The notes beneath the pieces were generated by a model. The model was not told where the DNA came from. It did no database searches and saw nothing but the letters and a program-made list of their open reading frames with translations. From the NCBI GenBank assembly GCA_963969495.1, contig OZ018320.1, positions 76,762,813-76,826,812 of the forward strand: a DNA stretch of 64,000 bases. The letters are read 5' to 3'. Position 1 is the first letter of the stretch. Every line of letters begins with the position of its first letter. Shown here one piece after another: positions 63,456 through 64,000 of the stretch. Position numbers and translations under genes: made by a program. The stretch comes from Ceratothoa steindachneri. Its lineage: Eukaryota > Arthropoda > Malacostraca > Isopoda > Cymothoidae.

Positions 63456-63680
63456 GGTAATTGTGTAGAGTATGGCCGGATCTGAGTCCTAGCTTATCTT
63501 GTGCTATTTTTGGCTAGTTTTACTAAGCTGAAATCTATGAAGTTTATGGCGATTTTTGCTTTTATACTGGGGGGCTGCGCCCCCAGACCCCCTCCCCCAA
63601 AGGATTGAAACTCAGGGTCATCATAGGCACATCCCTGCAACGAGTCATCCCCAACAATGAGCTGACACTCAAAATACAAC
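63456..63680 (+). repeat. Merlin-like element end
   Basis: It starts GGTAATTGTGTAGAGTATGG, matching the MITE at 45152, and includes GGGGGGCTGCGCCCCC, GAAACTCAGGGTCATCATAG and GACACTCAAAATA. It is followed on the minus strand by a transposase-like zinc ribbon, so it may be the end of a larger element. Confidence 0.65.
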
Positions 63681-63751
63681 TATTGTTTCTTATACTATTA
63701 TAATTGTCGGTAGATACCTACGTCAGATGGCTTATTACTGTCATAGTTACC

Positions 63752-64000
63752 TTATTCACAATAAACCAAAACACGACTATGACAAATGTTCTTGATTGAG
63801 AGGCAGGACCCAGCGGGAAAACTTCCCTTCCGAGCCGTTGTTTTGTATTTACTGGGGTTATTTTTACCATCAGTATCAATATACGATTTATCGCACCGAA
63901 ACACCCAATTTTTGTTTATTATAAGCTCTGCCTTACAATTAGGACACTCGTGTGTAGATTTTAATAGCCCATGGGCTTTGAGAAAAGCAACACATTTATC
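63752..64000 (-). pseudogene. ISXO2/IS1595-like (Merlin) transposase fragment
   Basis: The minus strand enters from the window edge with CVAFLKAHGLLKSTHECPNC then LIINKNWVFRCDK. A C-P-x-C zinc ribbon and a downstream Cys are followed by YKTTARKGSFPAGSCLSIKN, resembling the S-x-R-K-G-T-F-F block of ISXO2-like transposases. A stop follows at 63752. Another frame continues (FIVNKVTMTVISHLT). Only the N-terminal part is seen and the catalytic domain is not visible. Confidence 0.45.

Overview
The window is eukaryotic and consists almost entirely of transposable elements. I found no convincing host gene, tRNA or rRNA. It carries Ty3/Gypsy LTR retrotransposons of three different designs, CR1-like and Jockey-like LINEs, Tc1, mariner, piggyBac, a hAT end and Merlin-like DNA transposons, plus many long (TA)n tracts. 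This mix suits an invertebrate, probably an arthropod and possibly a crustacean, but no host locus confirms that.

Layout. 1-440: the 3' tail of a Jockey-like LINE followed by a ~30-bp tandem array. 1040-3962: a decayed CR1-like LINE (-) split by an unidentified insert. 3963-6370: unassigned DNA, (TA)n tracts and a 142-bp hairpin. 6371-15883: a dead Tc1 element interrupted by a Gypsy element (7071-15025, -) in which integrase precedes reverse transcriptase (Gmr1-type order). 16451-17272: an internally deleted mariner. 17355-20830: decayed Jockey-like LINE copy A (+), then a hAT end. 22527-30784: a CsRn1-like Gypsy element (+) whose 5' LTR holds a 1302-bp mariner. 31210-36540: LINE copy B (-). 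37025-37860: LINE copy D (+, 5'-truncated). 38060-43455: LINE copy C (+). 43856-44670: a foldback of a mariner-type element. 45152-48779: a Merlin-like MITE (8-bp target duplication) containing CR1 copy E. 49311-51900: 5'-truncated CR1 copy F. 51905-63308: a piggyBac element whose right end received a young Gypsy element (54336-63277). 63456-64000: the end of a Merlin-like element with a zinc-ribbon transposase fragment.

The most unusual object is the Gypsy element at 54336-63277. Its pol reads protease, RT, RNase H, then an OTU-like domain with Ser at the expected catalytic Cys, then a second retropepsin-like domain, then integrase and a tail with three DFSGF repeats. Its gag-protease junction carries a textbook -1 frameshift signal: G_GGA_AAC, a 10-nt spacer and an 8-bp stem-loop. 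Its two LTRs are nearly identical.

Most coding regions carry a few frameshifts or stops. Some may be assembly errors at homopolymers. All boundaries and family assignments come from reading the sequence; no database search was run.
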